From VSJD01 sp964617825 (GTDB lineage: Bacteria; Verrucomicrobiota; Kiritimatiellia; JAAZAB01), in NCBI GenBank assembly GCA_964617825.1, contig CAZTWL010000015.1, forward strand, positions 22,587-86,586: DNA of 64,000 nucleotides. The letters run 5' to 3'. Shown here piece after piece: positions 17,080-25,745 of this stretch (positions within the stretch are counted from its first letter, which is position 1; every line of letters begins with the position of its first letter). A model generated the notes under the pieces. The model was not told the DNA's origin. It searched no databases and was given only the letters and a program-made list of their open reading frames with translations. A program made the position numbers and the translations under genes.

Positions 17080-17705
17080 CAAAAAAGAATTGTGAGGTGT
17101 TGTTGATCGAAGATGACCCGGCGGATGCCCAGTTGATCATGGAAATTCTAAGAGAAGAGCCCGCGAACGCGATGAAGTTCCGCCAGGCGCATAATCTGGC
17201 GCAGGGCCTGGAGATTTTGGAACAAGGCGGAGTCGATGTGGTGCTGCTGGACTTGACCCTGCCGGATAGCTCGGGGCATAATACGTTCAGCATGCTGTCC
17301 AAGCACGTGCCGGCGATGCCGGTGATTGTGTTGACGGGAATGGACGACAAGGAGATGGCCATCCGCATCGTCCAGGAAGGCGCGCAGGATTACCTGGTGA
17401 AGAGCCTCGTGGATTATACCATGCTGGCGCGCTCGATCCGCTATTCGATCGAGCGCAAGCGAGCGCTGCAGGAGAAAGACCAGTTGATCTGGCAGCTGCG
17501 GGAGACGCTGGCCGATGTGAAAACCTTGAGCGGCTTGTTGCCGATCTGCGCTTCCTGCAAGCATATCCGTGACGACAAGGGGTACTGGCACCAGGTGGAA
17601 TCATACATCCAGGAACATTCCTCCGCCGTGTTTACCCATGGTCTCTGTCCCAAGTGCGCGCAGAAACTTTATCCTAGACCGGCGGCCGACAATGAAGTTC
17701 CCTGA
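17076..17705 (+). CDS. Response regulator with C-terminal Cys-rich LPICxxCK tail
   Basis: 209 residues from the ATG at 17076, which has AGGAGGG 8 bases upstream and overlaps the previous stop as ATGA. The receiver domain (1-125) is complete: VLLIEDDPADA, LLDLTLPDSSG (about D59), VLTGMDD, DYLVKS. After a coiled coil (ERKRALQEKDQLIWQLRETL) comes a ~45-residue tail, LLPICASCKHIRDDKGYW, then HSSAVFTHGLCPKCAQK. The two CxxC pairs suggest a bound metal such as zinc. A near-identical tail occurs in the protein at 37508-38200. Output activity is unknown. Confidence 0.92.
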   Translation: MTKKNCEVLLIEDDPADAQLIMEILREEPANAMKFRQAHNLAQGLEILEQGGVDVVLLDLTLPDSSGHNTFSMLSKHVPAMPVIVLTGMDDKEMAIRIVQEGAQDYLVKSLVDYTMLARSIRYSIERKRALQEKDQLIWQLRETLADVKTLSGLLPICASCKHIRDDKGYWHQVESYIQEHSSAVFTHGLCPKCAQKLYPRPAADNEVP

Positions 17706-17797
17706 CGGCCGCTTCGGTTGGCGGCGGTTATTCTTGCGTCAGCCGCGGCGTTGCCCGTATTTCCCGAAAATGCGGCCGTCATCGCCCGTTTGCCGCC

Positions 17798-18583
17798 CTA
17801 TGGTCCGGTGTCTTCCAGCTCGAAGTCGATCGTTATGTCCTTGTAGGCGCCGCCAAACCCGAAGGGCAGTTCCGGCAATTTTTGGACCGATTCCACGGCG
17901 GTCATCACGGACGAATCCATGAGGCCGTTGCCGGAAGTGTCCGCCATTTTTTTCTGGATGATCTGGCCATCCTGACGGACGCGTACCATGACCCTTGTCG
18001 TCAGGCCGCGTTTGCCGGCCAGGGCGCTGGGTTGTTGCCAGGCATCGTACATAATCGCGCGCACCTGGGCCAGATACCAGCCGTAGGGTGTCGCTTCGCC
18101 GGAGCCGGAGCCCGAGCCGGTCCCATATGCGGCGCCCGGCGCGCCGGCGGAAGAAGACTCCCCGACGTTGGCCACGGCAGAGCCCAGCAGACGGCGTATC
18201 TGGGCGGCCGATAATTGTTTGACCTGTTTTTTGGCGCCGGGGACGACGGAGCGTTTTACCAGATTGGTGCTCACTTCGATTTTAGGTTTCGTGGTGTTTT
18301 CGGAAGGCTTGGTTTTCGGTTTGGGTGACTCCGCCTTCTCCGGCTCCGGAATGGGTTCGGGAACATCGGCCGGCTCCGGCTCGGCTTTTGCGGTTTCCGG
18401 CGCTGCGGCTGCAGCGGACGCCGGCGGAGGCGGCGGTCCGGGCTGAAAATCCACGAAGAACGTCATATCCTTGGGCGGTCGTCGGGAATGGCAGGAACAT
18501 AAGGAAAACCCAATCAGAACATAGACGCAGGCCAGATGGACCGCGACACAGATCAGTATGTTCCGTAGATAAGCATTCTTCAT
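17798..18583 (-). CDS. TonB-like energy transducer
   Basis: 261 residues from the ATG at 18583. An N-terminal membrane anchor (ILICVAVHLACVYVLIG) is followed by a periplasmic Pro/Glu/Lys-rich spacer (~45-110) and a C-terminal TonB/TolA-type domain (GWYLAQVRAIMYDAWQQPSA, then TRVMVRVRQDGQI). Such proteins span the periplasm and pass inner-membrane proton-motive force from ExbBD/TolQR to the outer membrane. It is the last gene of the exbB-exbD-tonB unit, 22 bases after exbD. TonB and TolA cannot be told apart here with certainty; the DTSGNGLMDSSVMTAVE segment and absence of tolB/pal nearby favour a TonB-like role weakly. Confidence 0.82.
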   Translation of the reverse strand: MKNAYLRNILICVAVHLACVYVLIGFSLCSCHSRRPPKDMTFFVDFQPGPPPPPASAAAAAPETAKAEPEPADVPEPIPEPEKAESPKPKTKPSENTTKPKIEVSTNLVKRSVVPGAKKQVKQLSAAQIRRLLGSAVANVGESSSAGAPGAAYGTGSGSGSGEATPYGWYLAQVRAIMYDAWQQPSALAGKRGLTTRVMVRVRQDGQIIQKKMADTSGNGLMDSSVMTAVESVQKLPELPFGFGGAYKDITIDFELEDTGP

Positions 18584-18605
18584 GGCGCGCTTTTCTTGCC
18601 CAGGA

Positions 18606-19007
18606 TTATTCCGCCTGGGATACCAGCGCCATCTTGCTGAGTCCGGCGTCGTGCAGAATGCGCATGACATCCATGACCCGGCTGTATTTCAGGTCCTTAT
18701 CCGCGCGCACGAACACCGTGATGGCTGGATCCGTTTTTCCCAGACGATTCATTTCCGTCTTCATCTGGGTTTCCGTTACCGGCTGGTTATCCAGAAAAAT
18801 TGCGCCGTCCAGGCGCACGCTGACCGTCCGGGAGCGGTCCGGCTTCAGCTCCGAGGCCTTGCCTTGGGGCAGGTTGACATGGACCCCTTGCTCCATGAGG
18901 GGATAAGTGATCAGGAACACGGTCAGGAGCAGGAACGCGAAATCGAGCATGGGGACCAAGTTGATTTCGCCGACGGCGTGAAGTGTTTTCCTGGTTCTTC
19001 TGGGCAC
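18606..19007 (-). CDS. exbD: ExbD/TolR-family biopolymer transport protein
   Basis: 133 residues, one membrane helix. The typical EINLVPMLDFAFLLLTVFL segment carries the proton-conducting Asp in PMLD. The periplasmic domain (VRLDGAIFLDNQPV, VFVRADKDLKYSRVMDVM) is standard. The start is a GTG at 19007 with AAGGAG upstream. It follows exbB by 14 bases and precedes the TonB-like gene. Confidence 0.93.
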   Translation of the reverse strand: MPRRTRKTLHAVGEINLVPMLDFAFLLLTVFLITYPLMEQGVHVNLPQGKASELKPDRSRTVSVRLDGAIFLDNQPVTETQMKTEMNRLGKTDPAITVFVRADKDLKYSRVMDVMRILHDAGLSKMALVSQAE

Positions 19008-19021
19008 GCTGGGCTCCTTGC

Positions 19022-19768
19022 CTATTTGCGGAGGCTATGGCGTTCGAGGTCGGCCATCAGTTCTTCGGCAAAATGTTCCATCATTGTGCTCAGAATCCGG
19101 ATGCGGCTGGTCAGCATATTGTAACCGATCAGCGACGGGAGCGCCACGATCAAGCCGGCCAGCGTGGCGATCAGCGAGCCCGAAATGCCGGGGGCCACGG
19201 CTGAAAGCGTTGCCGTGCCCTGGATGGCCAGCCCGCCGAAGGCATCCATGACCCCCCATACCGTGCCCATCAGTCCGATGAACGGCGCGGCTGTTACGGA
19301 AGTGGCGAGGACCACGACGTTTTTCTCCAGCTGAATGACTTGTTCATCCACTGTCTGGTCAATGATGTTACGCACGATTTTCATGTCCGCATCGTTCAGC
19401 TTCGGCGTCGAGGGTTCTGACCGGCCTCCGAACCACTCTGCCGCATTGATGCCGCGGGCCTCGATCAGGCCGTGCAGCGTTCGGCAAGCGGTGCGGTACA
19501 TCGTGTACAGCGGGCAGCCGGGAAAGCTCTGACGCTTTAAAATCAGGGAGAGAGGTTGCGCCTCTTCCTGATAAACCGCCAGAAAACGCTTGGATTCGCC
19601 GAGCGCCCGGCGATATTCCTTGAACTTGGTGACCATAATGGACCAGGCCACCACCGACCCGATCAGGAGCAGGACCACCAGCGTTTTACCGGCCGCATTG
19701 GCCCGCATGAAGGCATCCACCAGATCCGCCTGGGGAAACAGAGGCAGGAAAAAAAACATTGTATTCAT
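19022..19768 (-). CDS. exbB: ExbB/TolQ-family MotA-like proton channel protein
   Basis: Three transmembrane helices in ~248 residues; with ExbD it forms the proton channel that drives TonB. The N-terminal QADLVDAFMRANAAGKT block and the APFIGLMGTVWGVMDAFGGL segment and SGSLIATLAGLIVALPSLIGY helix are characteristic. Start candidates are ATG at 19768 and at 19759. No Shine-Dalgarno sequence is visible, and the promoter directly upstream predicts transcription starting near 19770, so the message may be leaderless or have a leader of about 10 bases. Confidence 0.92.
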   Translation of the reverse strand: MNTMFFFLPLFPQADLVDAFMRANAAGKTLVVLLLIGSVVAWSIMVTKFKEYRRALGESKRFLAVYQEEAQPLSLILKRQSFPGCPLYTMYRTACRTLHGLIEARGINAAEWFGGRSEPSTPKLNDADMKIVRNIIDQTVDEQVIQLEKNVVVLATSVTAAPFIGLMGTVWGVMDAFGGLAIQGTATLSAVAPGISGSLIATLAGLIVALPSLIGYNMLTSRIRILSTMMEHFAEELMADLERHSLRK

Positions 19769-19776
19769 GAACGTGC

Positions 19777-19804
19777 ATTATAGAACCCACCCCCCGCCGG
19801 TCAA
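19777..19804 (-). promoter_or_regulatory. Near-consensus promoter of exbB-exbD-tonB
   Basis: On the minus strand: -35 TTGACC (19804-19799), 16-base spacer, -10 TATAAT (19782-19777). It sits only 9 bases before the first possible exbB start codon. Confidence 0.72.
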
Positions 19805-19877
19805 GTACCGTGTCGCGAAAACTTCATCTCTCCAGTTGCGATCATATCTTGACAAGTGGCTGCCGTATTTTTTTGTT

Positions 19878-22800
19878 TTATTCGCAGACGCTCAGATCCT
19901 TGAGGCGGAGAACCTGCTTGACCCTGCGCATTTCGGTCAAATAGAGCGCTTGCTGCGACGATACCACCGCTATGCCGGTGATTTTGATGGGATAAGGCAA
20001 GGCATTATCCCGGTTGGGACCCAGCCATAGCTTCGGCACCGATCCAACGGATAAGTCCGGAATCGGCGACTTGTCCGTAAGCGGGAAACTTAAAAAATTC
20101 CAACCGTCAAAATTTATCGATATCCGTCCATCATAATCGGTAAAGCCGTGGGATATTTGTCTGACGCCATCGGCCCCTTCAATTTCCCAGCAGATCTGTC
20201 CCCATCCCGAATTGCCTTTTACCCAGATGCCGATGGTCGTCGGCTTGCCCAAAACCGTAACCGGCTTTTTCAGACGGAACATGGCATATTCGCTCATGAG
20301 CGCCGGCCGCCGGTTGTTGGGCGCGAGCTCCACTTCAAGGCAATCGCCTTTTTCATCGTCCTTAACTCCACGCATTATGTAATTGCCGCGAGTCTGGTAT
20401 GGCACGTTTCCCCTGGCGTTTTCCAGCATGGGATTAATATCCTTGCTCACTTCCCACTCCGCAGGATCATTCATGACATTGACAACTTGCAAGCCGTCCG
20501 GCGGCAAATCGTCCGGGTAGGTTCGTTTGCCGCAGGTGATCGTGCGCACTTCGAACGGCGTTATCAAATATTGAGCCGCCGTTCCTGCGATCAGCTCAAG
20601 ACCTTCGGCCCCGACAGGCAATTTCCGGATGCGGCCATACATATCGACGACTTCCACGTTGGTGACTTTGGAAAATTCAATTTTCAAGGCGCCCGTTCCG
20701 CGGCTGGCCCAGATTGCATATACTTTCCGGCCATCCGGCCGGTTAAATTCCAGCGCATAGATGCTGTAAGAGCCGGTTGGAAATTCGCGCTGTAGTTGCG
20801 CCCGGTCAAGCACCCGCGTCAGGACGGCCATGCCGACATAAGCTTTTTTCGGGAACAGAAGCGGGTAACGGCGGCAGAGCCCGCTACCGCCCCAGAATGA
20901 ATTTTGGTAGTTGTTGCCGGTATCGTAAAGCAGCGCGGTAGATATATACGGCGACCGGTACGCCAGGGCGATCAAGTTGTCGCGCACATACCATTCGGCT
21001 TGAAGTTTTTGACCGATCAAACGATCGAGCCGGTAGTTGTATTCAAAACAAGTGCAAACCTGCCAGTTGTAGCCGTATTTGCGGGCAATTTCTCGGAGCA
21101 GCCAGAAACACTGGGTCCCGATGACCGTGAGTTTTTCCGGCAAGGCGGTCCGGTTGACAGTTTCGTTGCCGATGTAATCGGCGTATTCTTCAGGAAACCC
21201 GCGCCGCAATCCCTCGGCGATAAGTTCCGAACAGCCCAGCGAATTGCCGATGATAATGTTTAAGTTCGGGAATTTTGCGCGGATCAGCTCGGCTGCCCAT
21301 GTGGCTTGCTGCCAACGTTCGTTCGCACTCTCGTTTGTTTTGCCGGGGCGAATGAGATCGTTGGTTGCCGCCAAATCAATCAGCTCCGGAGCCTGTTGAT
21401 AACTGCCGTTGGCGCTTTCGTGAAAGATCATGATGGAATTTATGTGCGGAAATCTTTGCAGGCGATCGCGAATAAAGTCTTCGATCCTGGCGTCCGGCTC
21501 CCCTCTCGCTTTCATTCGGCCAACCCAGCCGATCATGGCGTCGGTCACTTTCCAGGGGGCAAGCATTTCCTCGCTCAAGTTTTCGACGCCTTGATTGATG
21601 TGCACGCGCCGGAATCCCAGCTTGTTCAGCAATGGGCCCGCGATCCTGATGTCTGCCGTGCCGTAGTGGGACTTGCCGAACCACCAGCTGCTATACGGCG
21701 ATTCGAAGCCGGCTTGGCGCGTGTCGGGGCCAAGCAGGGCAAACGCCGCCGGATACTTGATCAACTGCCGCTGGCCTTGCCATAATTCGACGTCAATACC
21801 GTACCATCCCGGCTGCGACTGCTGCAAGGGAATGATGGTTTTTTGTTCGCCCTCGCTTGCCTTCAAGCTCAAATTTGTTTCGCCGCCGGCAATTTTTTGG
21901 CCGTCAACGTCCTGGATGTTCCAACGCAGAATATATTCGCCATCCCGGATCGGGCGCAGGACCACCGGCAGCTCCGGCTTTTCGTCATTGTTAAAGATAT
22001 TGCCGGGCTGGGTCTGGCGCACTTCCATTTCCACCGGCGTCTTTTCCAGCGTCAGGGCCAGCACCTTCACGCCACTGACGGAGTTGGGCTCCGGCTTCCA
22101 GCGTTCATCGCCGAAAGGATGGGATAATTTGGGCAGCTTGCCGAGCAGTTCGAAATCCAGGTACGGCCCGATTTGCAAGGTGCCCCTCACCGGCTTCTCG
22201 TCCCACAGCAGGTCCTGAATGGGGCCAATATCCAGCGGAACTTCAACCAGCCAGACCGGATTGGTTTTGTCGTTGCTGATTATCGATCCGGCTTGAACCA
22301 TGCCGGGACCGGGCGTCTCGTGGCCGCGCGGCAATTTAACGGTGACATCCGCTATTGCGTCCCGCCCGCGACCGGAATATTTGCCCTGATCAACAAAACG
22401 GGTCAGCCGGGCGGTAATCACCGGTTCTTTTTTGGGGTCATCGTCAACGGCGCAGAGCATCCACGCCCGGATATATTGCTCAGCCGGAACCGTAACCAAA
22501 ATTGAGTCCTTGAGCCCGTCAAATGAGCTGCGCCCCAAGATATCTTTAAGTTCGCGATAGGTTTGGCCCACATCAAGCCAGGCAGACAAGGGTCGATGGA
22601 TGGGAGCCTTGTCCGGCGAATCGGCCAGTTTTATGACCACGCGGGTGTTTTCCGGCAAACCGGCGGCGGCTGGCAGCCGGGCAATGTCCAGCGGCATATA
22701 TCTCGAATCACCTTGTGCGTAAGCAAAAACTGTTTCGCCGAGCGCGGAGCCGGGCATAATTTCGAAAGTAATTTCTTTTAATTTGCCGGGATGATCAATG

Positions 22801-23333
22801 CGTCCCGCATAACGCCCGTCCAGCCAGATGCCCGGGCCGGTGGTATCCATGCGGAAGGCTATGGGAAAACAGTGCGCCAGCGGTGACGGCAAATTGTCCC
22901 ATTTCCGGACGTATTCCTGCCAGACATTTTCCGGGTAGCGGGCAAGATTGGGCCGGACATAGTTGCGCACTTGTCCCGGGGAAAACTCAATACCGGCGTT
23001 TTTAAGGATAACCTTGGATTTGTTCGTGTAGGCAAGGGTTTCGTCAAACGGATGGATGGTCAGCTTGTGGATCACACCGTCCTGCCAGCGCAAATAAATC
23101 CGGATCCCTTCCGGACCGGAGCGCACCATTGTCGTCGCGGCGATAACGTCGTTGGAAACCGCTGTGCTTTGTTTAAACGATCGATCGGCGCTTTTCAGAC
23201 CCTGTTCTTCTTTGAATACCGGATTGTCCGCTGAATTTGTTGGCGGCATGACGGCGCCATACCCGGACAACATGAAGCCGCAGGTCAACACGCCCGCCAT
23301 TAGTTTTTGAACAGCCCAATATAATTTGCGCAT
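19878..23333 (-). CDS. Very large secreted protein, probable TIM-barrel glycosidase-like, function unknown
   Basis: 1151 residues from the ATG at 23333, chosen for its GGAAGGGAAG site and signal peptide (MRKLYWAVQKLMAGVLTCGF, cut near GYGA). Residues ~30-560 look like several beta-sandwich modules. Residues ~570-900 look like a (beta/alpha)8 barrel related to glycosidases: HINQGVENLSEEM, MIFHESANGSY and IGNETVN carry candidate acidic residues. Residues ~900-1151 hold further beta-rich modules resembling carbohydrate-binding domains (TIGIWVKGNSGWGQICWEIE). I recognise no named family. A 7-2-7 palindrome lies in its promoter region. Polysaccharide breakdown is an inference from architecture only. 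Confidence 0.65.
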   Translation of the reverse strand: MRKLYWAVQKLMAGVLTCGFMLSGYGAVMPPTNSADNPVFKEEQGLKSADRSFKQSTAVSNDVIAATTMVRSGPEGIRIYLRWQDGVIHKLTIHPFDETLAYTNKSKVILKNAGIEFSPGQVRNYVRPNLARYPENVWQEYVRKWDNLPSPLAHCFPIAFRMDTTGPGIWLDGRYAGRIDHPGKLKEITFEIMPGSALGETVFAYAQGDSRYMPLDIARLPAAAGLPENTRVVIKLADSPDKAPIHRPLSAWLDVGQTYRELKDILGRSSFDGLKDSILVTVPAEQYIRAWMLCAVDDDPKKEPVITARLTRFVDQGKYSGRGRDAIADVTVKLPRGHETPGPGMVQAGSIISNDKTNPVWLVEVPLDIGPIQDLLWDEKPVRGTLQIGPYLDFELLGKLPKLSHPFGDERWKPEPNSVSGVKVLALTLEKTPVEMEVRQTQPGNIFNNDEKPELPVVLRPIRDGEYILRWNIQDVDGQKIAGGETNLSLKASEGEQKTIIPLQQSQPGWYGIDVELWQGQRQLIKYPAAFALLGPDTRQAGFESPYSSWWFGKSHYGTADIRIAGPLLNKLGFRRVHINQGVENLSEEMLAPWKVTDAMIGWVGRMKARGEPDARIEDFIRDRLQRFPHINSIMIFHESANGSYQQAPELIDLAATNDLIRPGKTNESANERWQQATWAAELIRAKFPNLNIIIGNSLGCSELIAEGLRRGFPEEYADYIGNETVNRTALPEKLTVIGTQCFWLLREIARKYGYNWQVCTCFEYNYRLDRLIGQKLQAEWYVRDNLIALAYRSPYISTALLYDTGNNYQNSFWGGSGLCRRYPLLFPKKAYVGMAVLTRVLDRAQLQREFPTGSYSIYALEFNRPDGRKVYAIWASRGTGALKIEFSKVTNVEVVDMYGRIRKLPVGAEGLELIAGTAAQYLITPFEVRTITCGKRTYPDDLPPDGLQVVNVMNDPAEWEVSKDINPMLENARGNVPYQTRGNYIMRGVKDDEKGDCLEVELAPNNRRPALMSEYAMFRLKKPVTVLGKPTTIGIWVKGNSGWGQICWEIEGADGVRQISHGFTDYDGRISINFDGWNFLSFPLTDKSPIPDLSVGSVPKLWLGPNRDNALPYPIKITGIAVVSSQQALYLTEMRRVKQVLRLKDLSVCE

Positions 23334-23370
23334 GCAGACTTCCCTTCCGAAGTTGGAATATTCGGATGTT

Positions 23371-23386
23371 TTTTGACAGGTCAAAA
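23371..23386. promoter_or_regulatory. Perfect palindrome upstream of the 1151-residue secreted protein gene
   Basis: TTTTGAC-AG-GTCAAAA is a perfect 7-2-7 inverted repeat centred 46 bases before the ATG at 23333. A second, weaker repeat (TCCGAA..TTCGGA, 23346-23366) lies between it and the ribosome-binding site. Both fit an operator for a dimeric regulator. Confidence 0.4.
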
Positions 23387-23522
23387 CAAGAAGGTCTGCA
23401 GAGACCCACTGGTTTGTCCGATCATACCATAGGCAAGCCGGCTTCTGCGGGAGCATATCTTTGTCGATCTTATCCAAGCCTGCTTGTCTAAAATCTGCAT
23501 GATCGAACCTAAGCGTGGCTTG

Positions 23523-24680
23523 TCACGGGACGGCGAAGGGGGAGATGGCCCGCAATTTTTTAATGATGGGCGGCAGACATTGCAGTACATACTCGATATC
23601 CGCCACCGTATTGTAACGGCTAAGGCTGAAACGGATCGAACCGTGGGCCGACATGAAAGGCACACCCATGGCCCGGATCACATGCGAGGGTTCCAGCGAT
23701 CCGGAAGTGCAGGCCGAGCCTGAGGAGGCCGCTATCCCGCAATCGCTCAGGTGATACAAAATGGATTCACCCTCGATATACTGGAAACTGATGTTGAGCG
23801 TGTTGGGCAGGCGATGCTTCTCGTCGCCGTTTACGCGCACGTCCGGACAAGAGGCCTGAATGCCCGCCTGCAGGAGGTCGCGCAAGGCGGCCACGCGCGT
23901 CATCTCGTCGCCCAGCTCCCGGGAGGCCAGTTCGCAGGCGTGGCCCAGACCGACGATGTAAGGCACATTTTCGGTGCCTCCCCGTTTGCCGTTTTCCTGG
24001 TGTCCGCCCAGGAGCAGAGGGCGGATCCGCGTCCTCCGGCGGATGAACAGCATCCCGATGCCCTTGGGCGCATGCAACTTGTGGCCGGAAAGCGAAAGCA
24101 GGTCCACCGGCACGCGCCGGACATCGATCGGCAGTTTGCCCGCCGCCTGGACGGCGTCGGTGTGCATAATGCCGCCGGCGGCCTTGACCAACTCGGCGAT
24201 TTCCTCCATCGGAAAGATTACCCCGGTCTCGTTGTTGGCCCACATCAGGCTGACCACGGCGCGGCCCCGGCTCAGGGCCAGCCGCAAATCGTCAAGGTTG
24301 ATCTGGCCCTTGCCATCTACTTCCAGTTCGATGACGGGAATGCCGTGCTCCTTCAGCATGCGGCATGGCTCCAGGACGGCAGGGTGCTCCACGCGGGAGG
24401 TAATGACATTGACCGGACCATTGGCGGCTTCGACCGCGCCGCGAATGGCCATGTTGTCGCTTTCGGTGCCGCAACTTGTGAACAGGATTTCCGAAGGGTC
24501 CGCACCGATAAGTTTGGCCGCTTGCGCGCGCGCCAGCTCCACATGGCGGCGCACCTGGCCGCCGAACATGTGCATGCTGGAAGGATTGCCCCAGAGCTCC
24601 GTGAAAAAAGGCAACATGGCCTCGACTACTTCCGGGGCCGGCTGGGTGGTTGCATTGTTATCCAGGTAAACGTTTCTCAT
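23523..24680 (-). CDS. nifS: Cysteine desulfurase, NifS/IscS family
   Basis: 385 residues from the ATG at 24680 (MRNVYLDNNATTQPAPEVVE). This PLP enzyme takes sulfur from cysteine for Fe-S cluster assembly. Evidence: DNNATT near the start, TSCGTESDNMA, HTDAVQAAGKLPID, the PLP lysine in SLSGHKLHAPKG, and the short sulfur-carrying cysteine loop GSACTSGSLEPSHV. The start codon overlaps the nifU stop as ATGA, so the two are coupled. No nitrogenase gene is near, so a housekeeping Fe-S role is more likely than nitrogen fixation. The longer frame upstream runs through nifU and is rejected. Confidence 0.95.
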   Translation of the reverse strand: MRNVYLDNNATTQPAPEVVEAMLPFFTELWGNPSSMHMFGGQVRRHVELARAQAAKLIGADPSEILFTSCGTESDNMAIRGAVEAANGPVNVITSRVEHPAVLEPCRMLKEHGIPVIELEVDGKGQINLDDLRLALSRGRAVVSLMWANNETGVIFPMEEIAELVKAAGGIMHTDAVQAAGKLPIDVRRVPVDLLSLSGHKLHAPKGIGMLFIRRRTRIRPLLLGGHQENGKRGGTENVPYIVGLGHACELASRELGDEMTRVAALRDLLQAGIQASCPDVRVNGDEKHRLPNTLNISFQYIEGESILYHLSDCGIAASSGSACTSGSLEPSHVIRAMGVPFMSAHGSIRFSLSRYNTVADIEYVLQCLPPIIKKLRAISPFAVP

Positions 24681-25522
24681 TGATGAGCCTCCTCGATCAC
24701 CAGATCCGGCGCCACAAATTCGCGCAACTTGGCTTCCACCACGTCCTTCAGCGTAAACCGCGCCACCTGGCAATTGGCGCACATCCCGCGCAAGGCCACT
24801 ACCACGCGGTTATCCACCACGTCTATGAGCTCGATGTCGCCGCCGTCTTTTTTGAGCGCCGGGCGGATTTCTTTTTCCATGGTTTCCTCGATCAGCCTGA
24901 TCTTCTGGAGCGTCGTCAGGTGTGGCGGCGTCGGAGTCGCCGCGGGAGCAGCCGGTTCCTCGCCACGGATGCGGGTAATGATTGCCTCGATTTCGCCCCG
25001 GCATTTGCCGCATCCGCCGCCCGCCTTGCAGTAGTTGGTCACCTGTTCGACGGTTGTCAGGCGGTTTTCGCGGACCACGCGCGCGATTTCATCCTCGGTC
25101 ACGCCGAAGCAGTGGCAGACGACCTTGCCCTCCAGGATTTTTTTGGAGGTCGTGCCGGTGCGGTAATTGGCGATGGCCACCTCCAGGGCTTCGCGGCCCA
25201 TGACCGAGCAATGCATTTTCTGCTCCGGCAAGCCGCCCAGAAAATTGGCGATGTCCTGGTTGGTGACTTTTTCGGCTTCTTCCAGCGTTAGTCCCTTGAT
25301 CATCTCGGTCAGGGCCGAGGAAGAGGCAATGGCGCTGGCACAGCCGAAGGTTTGAAACTTGACGTCGGCAATGCGGCCCTGCTTGTCCAGTTTGAAGAAC
25401 AACTTCAGCGCGTCGCCGCAGGCCATGGAGCCGACTTCGCCTATGCCGTCCGGGTCCTTAATGGTTCCCACGTTCCGCGGGTTGCGGAAATGATCCAGAA
25501 CTTTATCAGTATAGTCCCACAT
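24677..25522 (-). CDS. nifU: Three-domain NifU Fe-S cluster scaffold protein
   Basis: 281 residues from the ATG at 25522, with a GGGGGG-rich ribosome-binding site. Three modules are visible: an IscU-like scaffold (1-125; Cys in SMACGDALK, FQTFGCASAIA and QKMHCSVMG), a central [2Fe-2S] Bfd-like module (VVCHCFGVTEDEI, then YCKAGGGCGKC), and a C-terminal NifU/Nfu domain with the CANCQ pair. Full-length NifU of this kind is typical of nitrogen fixers and epsilonproteobacteria but also serves general Fe-S assembly in some anaerobes. It forms a two-gene operon with nifS. Confidence 0.95.
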   Translation of the reverse strand: MWDYTDKVLDHFRNPRNVGTIKDPDGIGEVGSMACGDALKLFFKLDKQGRIADVKFQTFGCASAIASSSALTEMIKGLTLEEAEKVTNQDIANFLGGLPEQKMHCSVMGREALEVAIANYRTGTTSKKILEGKVVCHCFGVTEDEIARVVRENRLTTVEQVTNYCKAGGGCGKCRGEIEAIITRIRGEEPAAPAATPTPPHLTTLQKIRLIEETMEKEIRPALKKDGGDIELIDVVDNRVVVALRGMCANCQVARFTLKDVVEAKLREFVAPDLVIEEAHQ

Positions 25523-25690
25523 GCTTTGGCCCCCCTTTGATATCGTTAGCCCCGTCCCGCGCCAATCGGGCGCGGCGCTTAGTCCTACAAAAAAGAACAT
25601 ACACCATTTTCGAGGTGATATCCATAAAAATGCCCGCGCTCATGGCCGGGCGGCACGATTCCCGCGAATTATAAATTTCCGGCATCAAGG

Positions 25691-25719
25691 TTGATTGCGT
25701 TTATATGCAACTGTGATAT
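25691..25719 (+). promoter_or_regulatory. Candidate promoter of surE
   Basis: -35 TTGATT (25691-25696), 17-base spacer, -10 TGATAT (25714-25719), 26 bases before the surE ATG at 25746, in the divergent gap with nifU. Confidence 0.42.
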
Positions 25720-25745
25720 TCTTGAAGCCTAATCCGGGGAATGCC

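Noticed and set aside
23523..25522. nifU-nifS as evidence for nitrogen fixation
   Set aside because: No nitrogenase or other nif gene is visible; full-length NifU also serves general Fe-S assembly.
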